Numbered from the stretch's first letter, positions 1 to 10,809 are shown. The stretch is DNA of 64,000 nucleotides from Pectobacterium fontis (GCF_000803215.1 NZ_JSXC01000012.1:1-64000); one strand, 5' to 3'. Notes: generated from the sequence alone by a model not told the origin. Numbers and translations are program-made.

Positions 1-96
1 TAAATGCAAAATAATTATCGAGTGGGGTTTTTTTCAGCAAAGCGAATTAAAAGACATCGTTATGCCGGATTTTTCGCCGTTAAATGGGCGAAAAAC

Positions 97-1092
97 TCAC
101 CGGACCGACTGACGCACCATTAATTCCGGTGTCAGTACTAAGACATTTAGCTCGGTATTAGGGTGTTCCAGACGATATAAGAGGGTATCAACCGCTAATT
201 CGCCGAGTTCATCCTTCGGTTGATGCACGGTAGTCAGCGGAGGAGACATATAGCGAGCCAGTTCAATATCATCGTAACCGATGACTGCCATGTCTTGCGG
301 GATCGAAAGCCCCGCCTGATAAAGCGCGTGGTAAACACCAACCGCCATCGCATCATTACTGGTGAACACGGCTTCAGGCTTGTCTTCCAGCGCTAATAAT
401 TGCTGCATAGCGCGATAGCCTGCTTCAAATTCAAAATCACCGAAAATTTCATAATCAGCGGGAACAGATAGCCCGGCGAGCGCCATCGCCTGACGATAGC
501 CTTCTAGTCGGTTATAGGCTGTCGTTTTATCTTTCGGGCCTGCAATGCAGGCTATCTTTTTATAACCGCGTGAGATGAGGTAATTGGTTGCAATCTCTCC
601 ACCTAGCAGAGAGTTATCTTTAATGACGTCGATAACACCTTCGAAAGGCGCCCAATCCATCATAACCATAGGAACTGAAGGATAGCGGCTCATCATTTCA
701 GGCAAAGGGCGATGACTTTCCGTACACATCAGCAGTACGCCATCGACCCGCTTTTGCAGCAGCGTTTCAAAGCTATGGCTCATTCTGTCGCGATCGCCTT
801 CAGTGTTGCACAAAATCAGGCTATATCCCCGCTCATAGCAGCAGCGTTCCACACCGCGTACGACTTCAGCATAAAACGGGTTATTACTGGCGGTTAGCAG
901 CATACCGATAGTGCGAGTCTGATTAATTTTCAGACTTCTGGCCAGCGCAGATGGCGCGTAGTTGAGATCCTCAACGGCCTTCATCACTTTTTCGCGAATG
1001 GTATCGCTGACAAAGCGGTTGTTATTAATGACGTGAGATACGGTAGAAGTAGAAACGCCCGCCAGCCGGGCGACATCTTTCATGGTGGCCAA
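97..1092 (-). CDS. rbsR: Ribose operon repressor RbsR
   Basis: LacI/GalR-family repressor of ribose utilisation, 331 aa against 330 in E. coli. An N-terminal helix-turn-helix (about residues 3-25, [20 protein letters not shown]) is followed by a periplasmic-binding-protein-like effector domain that in this family binds ribose. The motif [19 protein letters not shown] near the C-terminus is typical of the family. It is the last gene of rbsDACBKR and starts 3 bp after the rbsK stop, so it is very probably cotranscribed. Two palindromes upstream of rbsD (5919-5942 and 6000-6015) match the expected RbsR operator, which would give autoregulation. Identification is by near-full-length similarity to E. 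coli RbsR. Confidence 0.96.
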   Translation of the reverse strand: MATMKDVARLAGVSTSTVSHVINNNRFVSDTIREKVMKAVEDLNYAPSALARSLKINQTRTIGMLLTASNNPFYAEVVRGVERCCYERGYSLILCNTEGDRDRMSHSFETLLQKRVDGVLLMCTESHRPLPEMMSRYPSVPMVMMDWAPFEGVIDVIKDNSLLGGEIATNYLISRGYKKIACIAGPKDKTTAYNRLEGYRQAMALAGLSVPADYEIFGDFEFEAGYRAMQQLLALEDKPEAVFTSNDAMAVGVYHALYQAGLSIPQDMAVIGYDDIELARYMSPPLTTVHQPKDELGELAVDTLLYRLEHPNTELNVLVLTPELMVRQSVR

Positions 1093-1095
1093 AGA

Positions 1096-2022
1096 TCACC
1101 CCTGAGTTTGCAAAAAAGCGTCTATCTCTTCACGCCACGGAACAGAAGGCTGAGCGCCACGGCGAGTCACGGCTATCGCCGCTGCCGCATGGGCAAATTT
1201 TACGGCGGAGGACATCGGCTGGTTTTCCAGCAAGGCGGTAACCAACGCGCCATTAAAGGTATCTCCGGCAGCAATGGTATCTACGGCTTTTACGCGATAG
1301 CCCGGAATACGTTGTCCCTGACCGTTTTCACTCAGCCATACGCCACGGCTACCCAATGTGATCAGAACCGTTTCGATACCTTTATCATGCAGCACCTGTG
1401 CCGCACGAGCCGCATCCTCTTCTGTCTCAACGGTGATTCCCGTCAGGAACTGCGCTTCAGTTTCATTCGGCGTGATCATATCAACCAGCGATAGCAGTTC
1501 ATCAGGCAGTTCACGGGCGGGGGCAGGGTTAAGGATCACTTTTGTTTGATGTTCATGCGCCAGTTTGGCGGCCGCGATAACGGTCTCCAACGGCGACTCA
1601 AGCTGCATAAGTAGTGCAGAAGCATCAACTATATGTTGCTGATGGCGATGAAGATAATCCGGCGTCACGGCCGCATTCGCGCCAGCGTTAATCGCAATCA
1701 TGTTCTCGGCTTCAGCGTTAACAAAAATTAGCGCCACGCCGGTTGTCTCCCCGGAGATAGCCTCAACGGCGGAAACATCAATATTGTCTTTGGATAGCTG
1801 CTGGCAAATACGGATGCCAATGTCGTCGTTTCCGACACAGGCAATAAAGGCGATATCCGCACCGCTTCGACCAGCGGCAACGGCCTGATTGGCACCTTTC
1901 CCACCGAAAGCGACACTATATTGCTCACCGATCACTGTTTCGCCTGGGCGGGGAAATTGCTCAAGATTGAGAATATGGTCAGCATTAATACTGCCCAGCA
2001 CCACCAGCTTACCCGTTTTCAT
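1096..2022 (-). CDS. rbsK: Ribokinase RbsK
   Basis: Phosphorylates D-ribose to ribose-5-phosphate with ATP, feeding the pentose phosphate pathway; cytoplasmic PfkB-family sugar kinase. The N-terminal GSINADHILNLEQFPRPGET and the FGGKGANQAVAAGRSGA block are PfkB signature 1. The C-terminal DTIAAGDTFNGALV holds the catalytic Asp and the anion hole (signature 2). The frame stays open upstream to 2061, but the ATG at 2022 (MKTGKLVVLG) fits the family N-terminus and gives 308 aa, close to E. coli RbsK. It lies between rbsB and rbsR in the operon. A stem-loop (2050-2072) separates it from rbsB and may lower kinase expression relative to the binding protein. Confidence 0.95.
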   Translation of the reverse strand: MKTGKLVVLGSINADHILNLEQFPRPGETVIGEQYSVAFGGKGANQAVAAGRSGADIAFIACVGNDDIGIRICQQLSKDNIDVSAVEAISGETTGVALIFVNAEAENMIAINAGANAAVTPDYLHRHQQHIVDASALLMQLESPLETVIAAAKLAHEHQTKVILNPAPARELPDELLSLVDMITPNETEAQFLTGITVETEEDAARAAQVLHDKGIETVLITLGSRGVWLSENGQGQRIPGYRVKAVDTIAAGDTFNGALVTALLENQPMSSAVKFAHAAAAIAVTRRGAQPSVPWREEIDAFLQTQG

Positions 2023-2049
2023 TATGTCGAATCCCGCTACGTTAATAAT

Positions 2050-2072
2050 GCGCCACCGCAAACGGGTGGCGC
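2050..2072 (-). terminator. Intercistronic stem-loop between rbsB and rbsK
   Basis: GCGCCACC and GGTGGCGC form a perfect 8-bp stem around a 7-nt loop, just downstream of the rbsB stop (2087) in the direction of transcription. No run of U follows, so this is more likely an mRNA-stabilising or partial-termination hairpin than a full terminator. Such hairpins after a binding-protein gene typically raise the amount of that protein relative to downstream genes. Confidence 0.6.
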
Positions 2073-2086
2073 GAGCCTTGCTTTAA

Positions 2087-2974
2087 TTATTTTGCTACCA
2101 GCTTCAGGTCAACTGGAATGATGGCCTGTGTTTTTTCACCTTTCAGCACTTTCGCCGCGGTTTCGATACCGATTACACCGATCTGCTCTGGACGCTGAGC
2201 CACCGTTGCCGCCAGCTTGCCTGATTCAACGGCCTTCACGCCATCCTGTGTACCGTCAAAGCCCACAACCAGTACATCAGTCTTACCCGCCGTTTGCAGT
2301 GCACGCAGCGCGCCCAACGCCATTTCATCGTTCTGAGCAAACACCGCCTGAACATCTGGGTGTGCGGTCAGCAGGTTCTGCATTACGTTCAGTCCTTTCG
2401 TGCGATCGAAATCAGCAGGCTGACTGGCTAACATAGCGAATTTATTTTTCTCTGCCGACTTCATGAAGCCCGCCCCACGCTCGCGCGCGGCGGAGGTTCC
2501 GGCGATCCCTTCCAGTTGAATCACTTTGGCGCCTTCACCCAACTTTTTAGCAATGAAGTCACCAGCCACTTTACCGCCAAAGGCGTTATCAGAAGCAACG
2601 TGGCTCACCACCTCACCGCTGCTGGCAACGCGGTCCAGCGTAATCACCGGGATTTTGGCCTGGTTGGCCATTTTAATTGCATTACCTACCGCATCAGAAT
2701 CAGTCGGGTTAATCAGCAGAACTTTGGTGCCACGTACGGTCAGATCCTGAACGTTAGCCAGTTCTTTCGCAGGGTTATTCTGGGAATCCAGCACGATCAA
2801 TTCGTAACCCAGTTTATCGGCTTCTTTCTGCGCGCCCTCTTTCATGGAAACAAAGAACGGGTTATTCAGCGTAGACACCACCAGAGCAACCGTATCTTTG
2901 GCCAAGGCGTTAGCACTGACAGTCGCGCTTAGCGCAACAGCGGAAACCAGAGTAGCCAGCTTTTTCATATTCAT
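2087..2974 (-). CDS. rbsB: Ribose ABC transporter periplasmic binding protein RbsB
   Basis: High-affinity periplasmic D-ribose receptor that delivers ribose to RbsAC and, in E. coli, also to the Trg chemoreceptor. It is 295 aa with a clear signal peptide: [20 protein letters not shown], then a small-residue ANALA cleavage site near residue 25. The mature start [20 protein letters not shown] is the first strand and ligand-binding segment typical of RbsB. Downstream, [16 protein letters not shown] and [16 protein letters not shown] are also characteristic of the family. It sits fourth in the rbs operon, 25 bp after rbsC, and is followed by a stem-loop before rbsK. Confidence 0.97.
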   Translation of the reverse strand: MNMKKLATLVSAVALSATVSANALAKDTVALVVSTLNNPFFVSMKEGAQKEADKLGYELIVLDSQNNPAKELANVQDLTVRGTKVLLINPTDSDAVGNAIKMANQAKIPVITLDRVASSGEVVSHVASDNAFGGKVAGDFIAKKLGEGAKVIQLEGIAGTSAARERGAGFMKSAEKNKFAMLASQPADFDRTKGLNVMQNLLTAHPDVQAVFAQNDEMALGALRALQTAGKTDVLVVGFDGTQDGVKAVESGKLAATVAQRPEQIGVIGIETAAKVLKGEKTQAIIPVDLKLVAK

Positions 2975-2999
2975 AACGCAATTCCTGTGTGAATGAAGG

Positions 3000-3968
3000 T
3001 TATTTACTGCTTTTGTTATCTACCAGAACCGCCAGCAAGATGACAACTGCTTTAACGATCATTTGGTAGTAAGAAGAAACACCTAATAAATTCAGTCCGT
3101 TGTTGAGGAAGCCAAGGATAAGCGCGCCGATCAACGTACCAACGATGCGCCCTTTTCCTCCCGCCAGACTGGTGCCGCCCAATACCACAGCCGCGATAGC
3201 ATCCAGCTCATACCCTGTACCCGCCGTAGGCTGTGCAGAGGACAAACGTGCGACTTCGATGATTCCCGCCAGAGCAGACAGCAGCCCACACAGGGAATAG
3301 ACAATAATCTTGATTTTATCAACGCTGATGCCAGATAAACGCGTGGCAGATTCATTGCCGCCCAACGCATAGATATAGCGCCCCAGACGCGTGTGATGCA
3401 GCATGTACCAGGCGGCAGCGAACACGATAGCCATGATCCAGATTGGCGTCGGAATCCCTAATGGACGACCAATGCCGAACCAGCCAAACGCATCTGCTAC
3501 ATCGGAAAAACCGGTATTCACCGGGCTGCCGTTGGTGTAGACCATCGTCACGCCGCGTAACAACAGCATCATCACTAGCGTAGCGATAAATGCCTGCACT
3601 TTGCCTTTGGAAACAATCACCCCCGTGCCCGCACCAATCAGCGCACCCAGCGCCAATGCGCCAAATACCGCTACCAACGCATTGACTTCAAGCCCGACGA
3701 TGGAAGCGGCGACGGCACCCGTCAGCGCCAGCAGCGAACCTACAGACAAATCAATGCCCGAGGTCAGAATCACCAGCGTCATGCCAACGGCCATGATGGC
3801 ATTCACCGACGTCTGCTGAAGGATATTGAACAGGTTGTTCAGGGTGAAAAAGTTAGGGCTCATGGCGGAAACAATCGCAATAAGGATCAGGAGCGCGATC
3901 AGCGATTTCTGCTCCAGTAACCACTCTTTGCTGAACCAGCGTTTTGCCGTGATAGATTGAGAACTCAT
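3000..3968 (-). CDS. rbsC: Ribose ABC transporter permease RbsC
   Basis: Membrane-spanning permease of the ribose importer; it forms the translocation pathway with ATPase RbsA and receives ribose from RbsB. The protein is hydrophobic throughout (roughly 8-10 predicted membrane segments). It carries the conserved [20 protein letters not shown] segment and the EAA-like ABC2 sugar-permease region [19 protein letters not shown]. The open frame extends to 4007, but the ATG at 3968 ([11 protein letters not shown]) is preferred: it gives 322 aa, close to E. coli RbsC (321), and lies 7 bp after the rbsA stop. Confidence 0.96.
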   Translation of the reverse strand: MSSQSITAKRWFSKEWLLEQKSLIALLILIAIVSAMSPNFFTLNNLFNILQQTSVNAIMAVGMTLVILTSGIDLSVGSLLALTGAVAASIVGLEVNALVAVFGALALGALIGAGTGVIVSKGKVQAFIATLVMMLLLRGVTMVYTNGSPVNTGFSDVADAFGWFGIGRPLGIPTPIWIMAIVFAAAWYMLHHTRLGRYIYALGGNESATRLSGISVDKIKIIVYSLCGLLSALAGIIEVARLSSAQPTAGTGYELDAIAAVVLGGTSLAGGKGRIVGTLIGALILGFLNNGLNLLGVSSYYQMIVKAVVILLAVLVDNKSSK

Positions 3969-3975
3969 GTCTGAC

Positions 3976-5481
3976 TTACTCCTGCTTTGCGCCGTATTGC
4001 TTACCAACGGCCGCAGCCATCAGTACTTCCTGGGTTGCTTGTTCAATCGGGAAATCACCGCTCAAGCGCCCTTCATGCATCACAATGATGCGATCGCTCA
4101 TTCCCAAGACTTCGGGCATTTCGGATGACACCAAGATGATACTCAGCCCTTCTTCTTTGAATTGATTGATTAACTGATAAATTTCTTTCTTTGCCCCGAC
4201 ATCGACGCCACGCGTCGGTTCATCGAGGATCAACACATTGGGGCGCGTCATCAGGCCACGGGCAATCGCCACTTTCTGCTGATTACCACCGGAAAGCAGG
4301 CCGATAGGCTGCTCCATTGACGGCGTTTTGACATTAAACAGGCGGATAAAATCGGCAACCGTCAGTTGCTCTTCGGCGTGTTTGAGACGCCCGCCCGCAT
4401 AGCTGAAATAGCGCAGAGCGGTTAACGACATGTTTTCTTTTACCGACATGCCCAGAACCAAACCATCACGCTTGCGGTCTTCCGAGATGTAGACGATACC
4501 ATTCGCCAATCCATCCTGCGGTTTACGGGTCACTACATCGCGGCCATCCAGCGTCACATTGCCGCCAGTACGCGGCAGTGCGCCGTAAAGGATCTTCATC
4601 AGCTCGGTGCGCCCCGCGCCCATTAGCCCCGCAACGCCCAGAATTTCGCCTTTCCGCACCGTAAAGCTGACATTATCGACGCCCGGCCCAGACAGGTTCT
4701 GCACCTTAAGGCGAACCTCTCCCGGCGCTTTATTCAGACGCGGATATTGATCTTCCAGCTTGCGACCGACCATCATTTCAATCAGCGTATCTTCCTGTAA
4801 GTCGCTGACCGGACGCTCGCCGATAAACTGACCATCGCGGAAAACGGTAATGTCATCGCAGATTTCAAAAATTTCTTTCAGACGGTGGGAAATATAGACA
4901 ATGCCGCATCCCTGAGATTGCAACTCGTTGATCACGCTGAATAGCGAGGCGGTTTCGGTGTCCGTCAGCGCATCGGTGGGTTCATCCATAATGATGACTT
5001 TCGATTCAAAGCTCAGCACTTTGGCAATTTCTACCATCTGCTGATCGCCAATCGATAAGTCCCCGACCATACGGCGGCTGTTATAGCGCAAGTTAAGGCG
5101 CTTCAGCAGCTTGTCGGCTTCCGCATACATCTTGTTCCAGTCAATCCGACCGAAACGGTTGGTAAATTCACGGCCGAGGAAGATATTTTCGGCAATGGTG
5201 AGTTGAGGAATCAGGTTAAGTTCCTGATGAATAATACCGATACCTGCTTCCTGGGACGCTTTCGGCCCGTTGAAATCCACCTCCTGCCCCAGAAAATGGA
5301 TGCTGCCCGCATCTTTACGGTAGATCCCGGTCAGGACTTTCATCATGGTGGACTTGCCCGCACCATTCTCGCCCACCAGCGCCATCACTTTTCCCGGATA
5401 GACGTTAAGCGCAGCACCGGACAGTGCTTTAACGCCGGGAAAAGATTTCGTGATGCCTTGCAGTTGCAGTAAAGGTTGCAT
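3976..5481 (-). CDS. rbsA: Ribose ABC transporter ATPase RbsA
   Basis: Cytoplasmic ATPase of the ribose importer, a double-cassette protein of 501 aa (the same length as in E. coli). The N-terminal cassette has Walker [10 protein letters not shown] (residues 37-45), the signature [13 protein letters not shown] and Walker [10 protein letters not shown]. The C-terminal cassette has the divergent P-loop GLMGAGRTE, the signature [15 protein letters not shown] and [16 protein letters not shown]. This unequal pair of nucleotide sites is usual in sugar importers of the RbsA/MglA group. It starts 7 bp after rbsD and is the second gene of the operon. Confidence 0.97.
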   Translation of the reverse strand: MQPLLQLQGITKSFPGVKALSGAALNVYPGKVMALVGENGAGKSTMMKVLTGIYRKDAGSIHFLGQEVDFNGPKASQEAGIGIIHQELNLIPQLTIAENIFLGREFTNRFGRIDWNKMYAEADKLLKRLNLRYNSRRMVGDLSIGDQQMVEIAKVLSFESKVIIMDEPTDALTDTETASLFSVINELQSQGCGIVYISHRLKEIFEICDDITVFRDGQFIGERPVSDLQEDTLIEMMVGRKLEDQYPRLNKAPGEVRLKVQNLSGPGVDNVSFTVRKGEILGVAGLMGAGRTELMKILYGALPRTGGNVTLDGRDVVTRKPQDGLANGIVYISEDRKRDGLVLGMSVKENMSLTALRYFSYAGGRLKHAEEQLTVADFIRLFNVKTPSMEQPIGLLSGGNQQKVAIARGLMTRPNVLILDEPTRGVDVGAKKEIYQLINQFKEEGLSIILVSSEMPEVLGMSDRIIVMHEGRLSGDFPIEQATQEVLMAAAVGKQYGAKQE

Positions 5482-5488
5482 GGATGCC

Positions 5489-5908
5489 TCAGAACGTTAC
5501 GCCAGCACACAGGATGACATTGGCATACGGAGAACACTCTCCGCTACGAATGATGGCCCGGCTTTTGCCGCTTTGGGTTTTAAATTCTTCATGGCTGACA
5601 TAGTGCAATGCGATTGCGTTTCCCTGATGTTGTTCAAGTTGCTTTAATTGCTCGAGTAACGCGTCATGGACGGCGGGGTTCTTTTCAAGAATCTCTTCCG
5701 CCAGAATAGCGGCCTCGACCTGCATTTCACTGGTGACTACGCTCACTACCTGCAAAAAGGTCGGCACGTTATGCGTTAACGCCAGATCGATACGCGTTGT
5801 CGTGTCAGGAATCGGTAAACCCGCATCACCAATAACCAGGCTATCCGTATGCCCCAGTCGAGCAATCACGGAAGAAATATCGGAATTCAACAATGCTGCT
5901 TTTTTCAT
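5489..5908 (-). CDS. rbsD: D-ribose pyranase RbsD
   Basis: Interconverts the beta-pyranose and furanose forms of D-ribose so that transported ribose can be phosphorylated by RbsK. It is 139 aa, the usual length. The catalytic region [17 protein letters not shown] carries the conserved His20, and the C-terminal [10 protein letters not shown]-like segment (here [18 protein letters not shown]) lines the sugar site. It is the first gene of rbsDACBKR. A predicted promoter and an RbsR-type palindrome lie directly upstream. Confidence 0.97.
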   Translation of the reverse strand: MKKAALLNSDISSVIARLGHTDSLVIGDAGLPIPDTTTRIDLALTHNVPTFLQVVSVVTSEMQVEAAILAEEILEKNPAVHDALLEQLKQLEQHQGNAIALHYVSHEEFKTQSGKSRAIIRSGECSPYANVILCAGVTF

Positions 5909-5918
5909 CTCATCACCC

Positions 5919-5950
5919 CACCAGCGAAACGTTTCGCTGGTGATATTTTA
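5919..5950 (-). promoter_or_regulatory. rbsD promoter -10 and proximal RbsR operator
   Basis: A perfect 24-bp palindrome occupies 5919-5942: CACCAGCGAAAC followed by its exact complement GTTTCGCTGGTG. Its core AGCGAAACGTTTCGCT matches the E. coli RbsR operator. Reading the minus strand, a candidate -35 TTGCCT (5967-5972) and -10 TAAAAT (5945-5950) are 16 bp apart. The -10 ends two bases from the palindrome, so bound repressor would cover the transcription start. Confidence 0.8.
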
Positions 5951-5989
5951 GAAAAAGAACAAAGAAAGGCAATGAAGAGATAAAAAAAA

Positions 5990-6015
5990 TGTGATCGCTA
6001 TCGAAACGTTTCGCT
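5990..6015 (-). promoter_or_regulatory. Distal RbsR operator overlapping a CRP-like site
   Basis: The 12-bp palindrome CGAAACGTTTCG (6002-6013, with partly matching flanks) repeats the core of the proximal operator, 77 bp away centre to centre. It overlaps TGTGA-N6-TCGAA (5990-6005), an imperfect CRP site, located about 40-50 bp upstream of the predicted -10. Catabolite activation of rbs by CRP is known in E. coli; assigning these two sites is inference from motif and position. Confidence 0.6.
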
Positions 6016-6103
6016 AACAAAAAAATAAAGATAACGAAAGATCGTTACAGAAGAGTGATAAATAGAGAAATGGCGGGCAATGCCCGCCATTAGGGAATGA
6101 CTT

Positions 6104-6499
6104 TTAGAGTTTACGAATTTGTTTTACATCCAGCTCAGTCGAATAAAAGTCTTTATCCAGTTCCCCCTGAATTTCCACTTTATCGGTGGGTGAAACCCTC
6201 TGACCATTCCAACGTTTATGGTCAATTTCAACTTCTATCGTACCGGTTGAATCACGGAACTGATAATTCTCATCCCCAATCCGCTTTTCAATATTCCCTT
6301 GCAGCGTAACCCAGCTATCGTCACGCAGGTCTTTCGCTTTCGCGATTGTGGTCAGCGCGTTTTGCGAATCAGTAAATCCGCCGTTGTGTGTGCCAACCGC
6401 GGGGGTTTCCGGGTTGACGAAACCACCGCCGCTTTGTGCGGCAAATACCGGAGCGGAAACCAGAGCGGTAATGGCGAGTAATGCAGCGACTTTTTTCAT
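6104..6499 (-). CDS. ygiW: YgiW/VisP-type periplasmic OB-fold stress protein
   Basis: Periplasmic protein of the YgiW/YdeI (BOF, bacterial OB-fold) family, 131 aa; members help with stress tolerance and some bind peptidoglycan. A signal peptide (MKKVAALLAITALVSAPVFA) is followed by a Gly/Pro-rich linker (GGGFVNPETPAVGTHNGGFT) and one OB-fold domain (WVTLQGNIEKRIGDENYQF ... VEIDHKRWNG ... VEIQGELDKD). It is divergent from qseB. In E. coli and Salmonella the same gene neighbours qseBC/preAB and is controlled by that system, which fits the CTTAA direct repeat found between the two genes here. Confidence 0.88.
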   Translation of the reverse strand: MKKVAALLAITALVSAPVFAAQSGGGFVNPETPAVGTHNGGFTDSQNALTTIAKAKDLRDDSWVTLQGNIEKRIGDENYQFRDSTGTIEVEIDHKRWNGQRVSPTDKVEIQGELDKDFYSTELDVKQIRKL

Positions 6500-6597
6500 C
6501 TTTACCTTCCTTATGTTGCCTGTCGTTTCACAGTCAATTGTTTCGCAGTCAACCTGCGGGAGTAATCGGTCTTCGGGAAGGATTAAAACAAACCGTT

Positions 6598-6613
6598 CTT
6601 AACAGAATCTTAA
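6598..6613. promoter_or_regulatory. QseB/PmrA-type direct-repeat box
   Basis: CTTAA-N6-CTTAA (6598-6602 and 6609-6613) lies in the divergent region between ygiW and qseB. It matches the half-site repeat recognised by QseB and PmrA response regulators, with half-sites one helical turn apart. The location supports control of ygiW and autoregulation of qseBC. Binding itself is inferred. Confidence 0.6.
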
Positions 6614-6757
6614 GGACTCAGTTTCTGCATTTTTCTTTTTTTATCTTGCCGATATCGCCCGATTTCAGCGATTTGTGCTGTACACGTCGCCCTCCTATTT
6701 CGTATAAAACCGGAAAAGGCGCAAACACGACAGCGGTCAATATCCGGCGAGGCAGCC

Positions 6758-7420
6758 ATGAGAATATTGTTAATCGAAGACGATCGCCTGATTGGCGACG
6801 GCCTGAAAGCAGGCTTAATCAAACTGGGTTTTAATATTGACTGGTTTACGGAAGGGAAGACAGGCGCAGCGGCCTTGAAGGCGGCACCGTATGATGCAGT
6901 CGTGCTCGATCTCAGCCTGCCGGGTCTGGACGGAATGGATATTCTGCGCCAGTGGCGTCAGGCAGGGCACGACGAACCGGTACTAATTCTGACCGCCCGT
7001 GATGCGCTGGAACAGCGTATAGAAGGGTTGCAGCAAGGGGCCGATGACTATTTATGTAAGCCTTTTGCGCTGACAGAAGTTGCCGCTCGTCTTCAGGCGC
7101 TGATTCGCCGCCGTCACGGCCAACTTCAACCGACATTAACACACGGTGCGATTTCCCTTGAGCCAGGCTCACGCAGCGTCACGCTTAACAACGAACCACT
7201 AATACTCAAATCGCGCGAACTGGCGTTACTGGAACTGTTTTTGCTCAACCCGAACCGCGTGCTCACGCGCGCACAGTTGGAGGAAAAGCTCTATGGGTGG
7301 GACGATGATGTCTCCAGTAATGCGGTAGAAGTGCATATCCACCACCTGCGCAAAAAGCTGGGGGGTGGATTTATCCGTACCGTGCATGGCGTTGGCTACA
7401 TTCTGGGAGATGCGCCATGA
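6758..7420 (+). CDS. qseB: Response regulator QseB
   Basis: OmpR/PhoB-family DNA-binding response regulator, 220 aa. The receiver domain has the acidic pair in [12 protein letters not shown], phospho-acceptor Asp51 in [13 protein letters not shown] and the conserved Lys in [13 protein letters not shown]. The C-terminal winged helix (about residues 125-218) ends with the typical [14 protein letters not shown] ... [11 protein letters not shown]. It overlaps qseC by 4 bp (ATGA). The partner sensor QseC and the nearby ygiW indicate the QseBC (PreAB) system, which in enterobacteria links signals to motility, virulence and envelope stress. Confidence 0.93.
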   Translation: MRILLIEDDRLIGDGLKAGLIKLGFNIDWFTEGKTGAAALKAAPYDAVVLDLSLPGLDGMDILRQWRQAGHDEPVLILTARDALEQRIEGLQQGADDYLCKPFALTEVAARLQALIRRRHGQLQPTLTHGAISLEPGSRSVTLNNEPLILKSRELALLELFLLNPNRVLTRAQLEEKLYGWDDDVSSNAVEVHIHHLRKKLGGGFIRTVHGVGYILGDAP

Positions 7421-8766
7421 ACCGACTCAGCCTGCGCTTACGCCTGATTGCAGGTTTTACGCTGCTGACGCTGATTTGCTGGGGCGTGGCCAGCCTGCTT
7501 TCGTGGTATCAAACGCGCCAAAACATCAATGAGCTATTTGATACCCAGCAAATGCTGTTTGCCAAACGTCTTGCCACCATGAATCCCGATGAATTGCGCA
7601 TCCAGTCGACTTCTCTGCCTAAAACCAAAAATCTGGTACACCAGGATCGAGGCAAACAGGAAGAGGATGCACTGGCCTTCGCCATTTTTACCCGCGACGG
7701 AAACATGGTGTTGAACGACGGCGAGAACGGCAAAGATTTCATCTTTGACTACCCGCGCAACGGCTTCACCGACGGCAAACTGCGTAATGACAACGATGCC
7801 TGGCGCATCGTCTGGTTGACGACAGCGGATAATCGCTACGCGATTGCAGTCGGTCAGGAGTGGGAATATCGTCAGGATATGACGCTGGATATTGTAAAAA
7901 CCAACCTGATGCCCTGGCTGTTCGCACTGCCAATCATGCTGGCGCTGCTGTTCTGGCTGGTAACGCGTGAACTCTCGCCGCTAAAGCGTATAACCGCCGA
8001 GCTACAGCAGCGTTCCCCCGATGAAAGCACACCGCTGGCAACGCAACACATCCCGCAAGAGGTTCGTCCGTTGGTCAACGCGCTGAACCATCTGTTTTCC
8101 CGTATCAGCGACATGCTGATACGGGAGCGTCGTTTTACCTCCGATGCGGCTCACGAATTGCGCAGCCCGCTGGCGGCCTTGAAAGTTCAAACTGAAGTCG
8201 CACAGCTCGCACATGACGATGAAGCGATGCGTCACCATGCCTTGATCAATCTGGACAAAGGTATCGATCGGGCCACGCGGCTGGTGGATCAGCTTCTAAC
8301 GCTGTCGCGGCTGGATGCCGAAACCTCCCCTGAAGGGATGCAGCCCGTTCAGTTTAATGACTTATTGCAACAGGCGGTGATTGCGCATTACCACACCGCA
8401 CACACCGCAGGCATCGAACTGACGCTGGATTTACCGGATAAACCGGTTATCCGGCAAGGGCATCCTTTGCTGCTGACGCTGCTGGTGCGTAATCTGCTAG
8501 ATAACGCCATTCGCTACAGCCATGAAGGCGGAACGGTTAGTCTGGCGTTGACAGAACAGGGCTTTCAGGTGGCCGATAGCGGGCCGGGCATCAGCGAGGA
8601 CGCACTGACCAGGATCGGCGAACGCTTTTATCGCCCGCCGGGGCAGGAAAAATCCGGCAGCGGTCTGGGGATTTCCATCGTGAACAATATCGCCAGACTG
8701 CACCATATGCGGGTTGCGTTCACCAATCAACCCGAAGGCGGGCTGATTGTGTCGGTGAACTGGTAG
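7417..8766 (+). CDS. qseC: Sensor histidine kinase QseC
   Basis: Membrane histidine kinase and phosphatase for QseB, 449 aa. The N-terminal transmembrane helix is at about residues 9-30, a periplasmic sensor region spans about 31-160, and a second transmembrane helix lies at about 165-185. A HAMP-like linker follows, then the HisKA box [15 protein letters not shown] with His246. The ATPase domain has N-box [14 protein letters not shown]1 VADSGPGIS and G2 GSGLGISIV. In E. coli QseC responds to catecholamines and autoinducer-3; ligand use here is not established from sequence. The stop is followed by a dispersed hairpin repeat. Confidence 0.92.
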   Translation: MNRLSLRLRLIAGFTLLTLICWGVASLLSWYQTRQNINELFDTQQMLFAKRLATMNPDELRIQSTSLPKTKNLVHQDRGKQEEDALAFAIFTRDGNMVLNDGENGKDFIFDYPRNGFTDGKLRNDNDAWRIVWLTTADNRYAIAVGQEWEYRQDMTLDIVKTNLMPWLFALPIMLALLFWLVTRELSPLKRITAELQQRSPDESTPLATQHIPQEVRPLVNALNHLFSRISDMLIRERRFTSDAAHELRSPLAALKVQTEVAQLAHDDEAMRHHALINLDKGIDRATRLVDQLLTLSRLDAETSPEGMQPVQFNDLLQQAVIAHYHTAHTAGIELTLDLPDKPVIRQGHPLLLTLLVRNLLDNAIRYSHEGGTVSLALTEQGFQVADSGPGISEDALTRIGERFYRPPGQEKSGSGLGISIVNNIARLHHMRVAFTNQPEGGLIVSVNW

Positions 8767-8835
8767 CGGTCATTCTCTCTATCGTTAACACGCTGAGCAA
8801 TAGGGTTTCCCCAACAGGCAGCAACTCGCTGCTTG

Positions 8836-8909
8836 TTATTAGGGAAACACGGGGATGAGGTTCCCGCAGGGACACCTCGCCCCGTGGTCGACCGTATATC
8901 TCGATCTTA
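8836..8909 (+). repeat. Dispersed hairpin repeat A, copy 1
   Basis: Part of the 174-bp convergent gap between qseC and kup. It shares a ~75-bp pattern with 55081-55157 and, inverted, with 60456-60533: TTATTAGGGAAACACGG, then GATGAGGTTCCCGCAGGGA, then CCTCGCCCCGTGGT, then ATCTCGAT. CACGGGG/CCCCGTG, GAGG/CCTC and TCCC/GGGA pair to form one long hairpin with a GCA loop. Confidence 0.75.
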
Positions 8910-8940
8910 TCCCAACATAACACCCTACTCGTGTGATCAC

Positions 8941-10809
8941 TTAAATCTCGACCTGAATCCCCAGTTCAATCAGCCGGTTCGGCGGGATTTCAAATTGATC
9001 AGCCGCGCGTAGCGCGTTGCGGCTGAGCATCATGAATAGCTTACCGCGCAAGCGCAGATACCACGGTCGCTCACCGATAATCAGTGACTCATTGGACATA
9101 AAGAAAGAGGTTTCCATCATCTGACAGGTTAACCCGTCCTGCCAACAACGCTGAAAGACTTCTTCCACATCCGGCGTCTCACGCCAGCCATAGTTGGCAA
9201 TCACGCGCCAGAACGTCGGCGAAAGCTGTTCAACCGTGACGCGCCGTGCGTTCAGCACATAGGGTGCATCCTCCGTTCGCATGGTTAACAGCACCACACG
9301 CTCATGCAGGATCTTGTTGTGTTTGAGGTTGTGAAGCAGCGCAAACGGGATCACGCGCGTGGCTCGCGAGAAATACACAGCGGTCCCCGGCACACGCGTC
9401 GGCGGCGATTTCTCCAGCGAGGCAATCATGGCATCCAGTGAATTACCGTGCTCATGCAACCGGCGCAGCAGCCTGAAGCGCTCGCTTTTCCAGGTCGTCA
9501 TAATGATAAACATCACCATACCCAGCGCCAGCGGCAACCAGCCGCCGGACAGGATTTTTACCACGTTCGCCAAAAACATTGGCAGGTCGATAACCAGCAA
9601 CCCGGCCAGCAACGCCCATGCCAGATAGCGATTCCAGAGCCAATTTTTCACTGCAACCGTACAGAACAGAATGCTGGTAATGACCATCGTGCCCGTCACC
9701 GCAATACCATAAGCCGCGGCCAGATTGCTCGAATGCTCAAAGCTGACAATCACAATCACGACGGCGATATACAGCATCCAGTTAATCGCGGGAATATAAA
9801 TCTGACCGGACTCCATATCCGACGTGTGTACGATGCGCATCGGCGGCAAATAGCCCAGCCGCACCGCCTGACGGGTCAGGGAAAACACACCGGAAATCAC
9901 CGCCTGTGAGGCAATGATGGTCGCCAGCGTCGCCAATATCAGCAGTGGAATCAGTGCCCAATCTGGCGCCAGCAGGAAGAACGGGTTCTTGATTGCTTCC
10001 GGGTTCTTCAATAGCAGCGCGCCCTGACCGAAATAATTTAATACCAGCGACGGCACCACCACCGTAAACCAGGCCAGACGAATCGGGAATTTACCGAAGT
10101 GCCCCATATCGGCATACAACGCCTCAACCCCGGTAATCGCCAGCACCACGGCCCCCAGCGCAAAAAACGACACCGCTTTATATTCGATAAAGAAGCGCAC
10201 GGCGTACATCGGATTCAACGCCTGCAAGACTTCCGGGTTAGCAATAATGCTGCGTGCGCCCAGTACACCAAGCGTCAAAAACCAAATCAGCATCACGGGA
10301 GCAAAGAGTTTGCCAACGCTGCCCGTACCGTGCTTTTGAATGATAAACAGTAAGGTCAGCACGACAATCGCTAATGGGACAATATAATTGTCCATCGACG
10401 GCGCGGCGATTTCCAACCCTTCCATCGCCGACATCACCGAGATAGCTGGCGTGATGACCACTTCCCCATAGAAGAAGCTGCCGCCAATCAACCCCATGAT
10501 AACCAGCACGGAGGTTGTGCGATCGGAGGTGTTGCGCCCAGCGAGCGACATCAATGTGAGAATGCCACCTTCACCAGCATTGTCGGCACGCATCACATAG
10601 GTCAGGTATTTCAGCGAAACCACTAGCACCAGTAGCCAAAAAATGAGTGATAGAAAGCCAAAGACCGAACCAGGCTCGACCCCAAAACCAAACTGCCCTG
10701 ATAAACATTCCCTTAACGTATAAAGAGGGCTGGTTCCTATATCTCCATAAACCACCCCGATGGCCGCCAGCGTGACAGCCGGAAGCGAACGTTTATGTTC
10801 TGAGCTCAT
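8941..10809 (-). CDS. kup: Low-affinity potassium transporter Kup
   Basis: Constitutive, proton-coupled K+ uptake protein of the KUP/HAK/KT family, 622 aa (E. coli Kup 622). The hydrophobic N-terminal two thirds (about 12 membrane segments) begins with the family hallmark [16 protein letters not shown]. Conserved [20 protein letters not shown] and [14 protein letters not shown] follow. The hydrophilic C-terminus (about residues 440-622) is the cytoplasmic domain. In E. coli kup sits directly before rbsD; here ygiW-qseBC separate them. A long intergenic region upstream (10810-11338) holds a dispersed repeat. Confidence 0.96.
   Translation of the reverse strand: MSSEHKRSLPAVTLAAIGVVYGDIGTSPLYTLRECLSGQFGFGVEPGSVFGFLSLIFWLLVLVVSLKYLTYVMRADNAGEGGILTLMSLAGRNTSDRTTSVLVIMGLIGGSFFYGEVVITPAISVMSAMEGLEIAAPSMDNYIVPLAIVVLTLLFIIQKHGTGSVGKLFAPVMLIWFLTLGVLGARSIIANPEVLQALNPMYAVRFFIEYKAVSFFALGAVVLAITGVEALYADMGHFGKFPIRLAWFTVVVPSLVLNYFGQGALLLKNPEAIKNPFFLLAPDWALIPLLILATLATIIASQAVISGVFSLTRQAVRLGYLPPMRIVHTSDMESGQIYIPAINWMLYIAVVIVIVSFEHSSNLAAAYGIAVTGTMVITSILFCTVAVKNWLWNRYLAWALLAGLLVIDLPMFLANVVKILSGGWLPLALGMVMFIIMTTWKSERFRLLRRLHEHGNSLDAMIASLEKSPPTRVPGTAVYFSRATRVIPFALLHNLKHNKILHERVVLLTMRTEDAPYVLNARRVTVEQLSPTFWRVIANYGWRETPDVEEVFQRCWQDGLTCQMMETSFFMSNESLIIGERPWYLRLRGKLFMMLSRNALRAADQFEIPPNRLIELGIQVEI

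Noticed and set aside
70-95. Hairpin just beyond the rbsR stop, considered as its terminator
   Set aside because: The stem has T on the left and A on the right for either strand, so neither direction leaves a U-tract after the stem.
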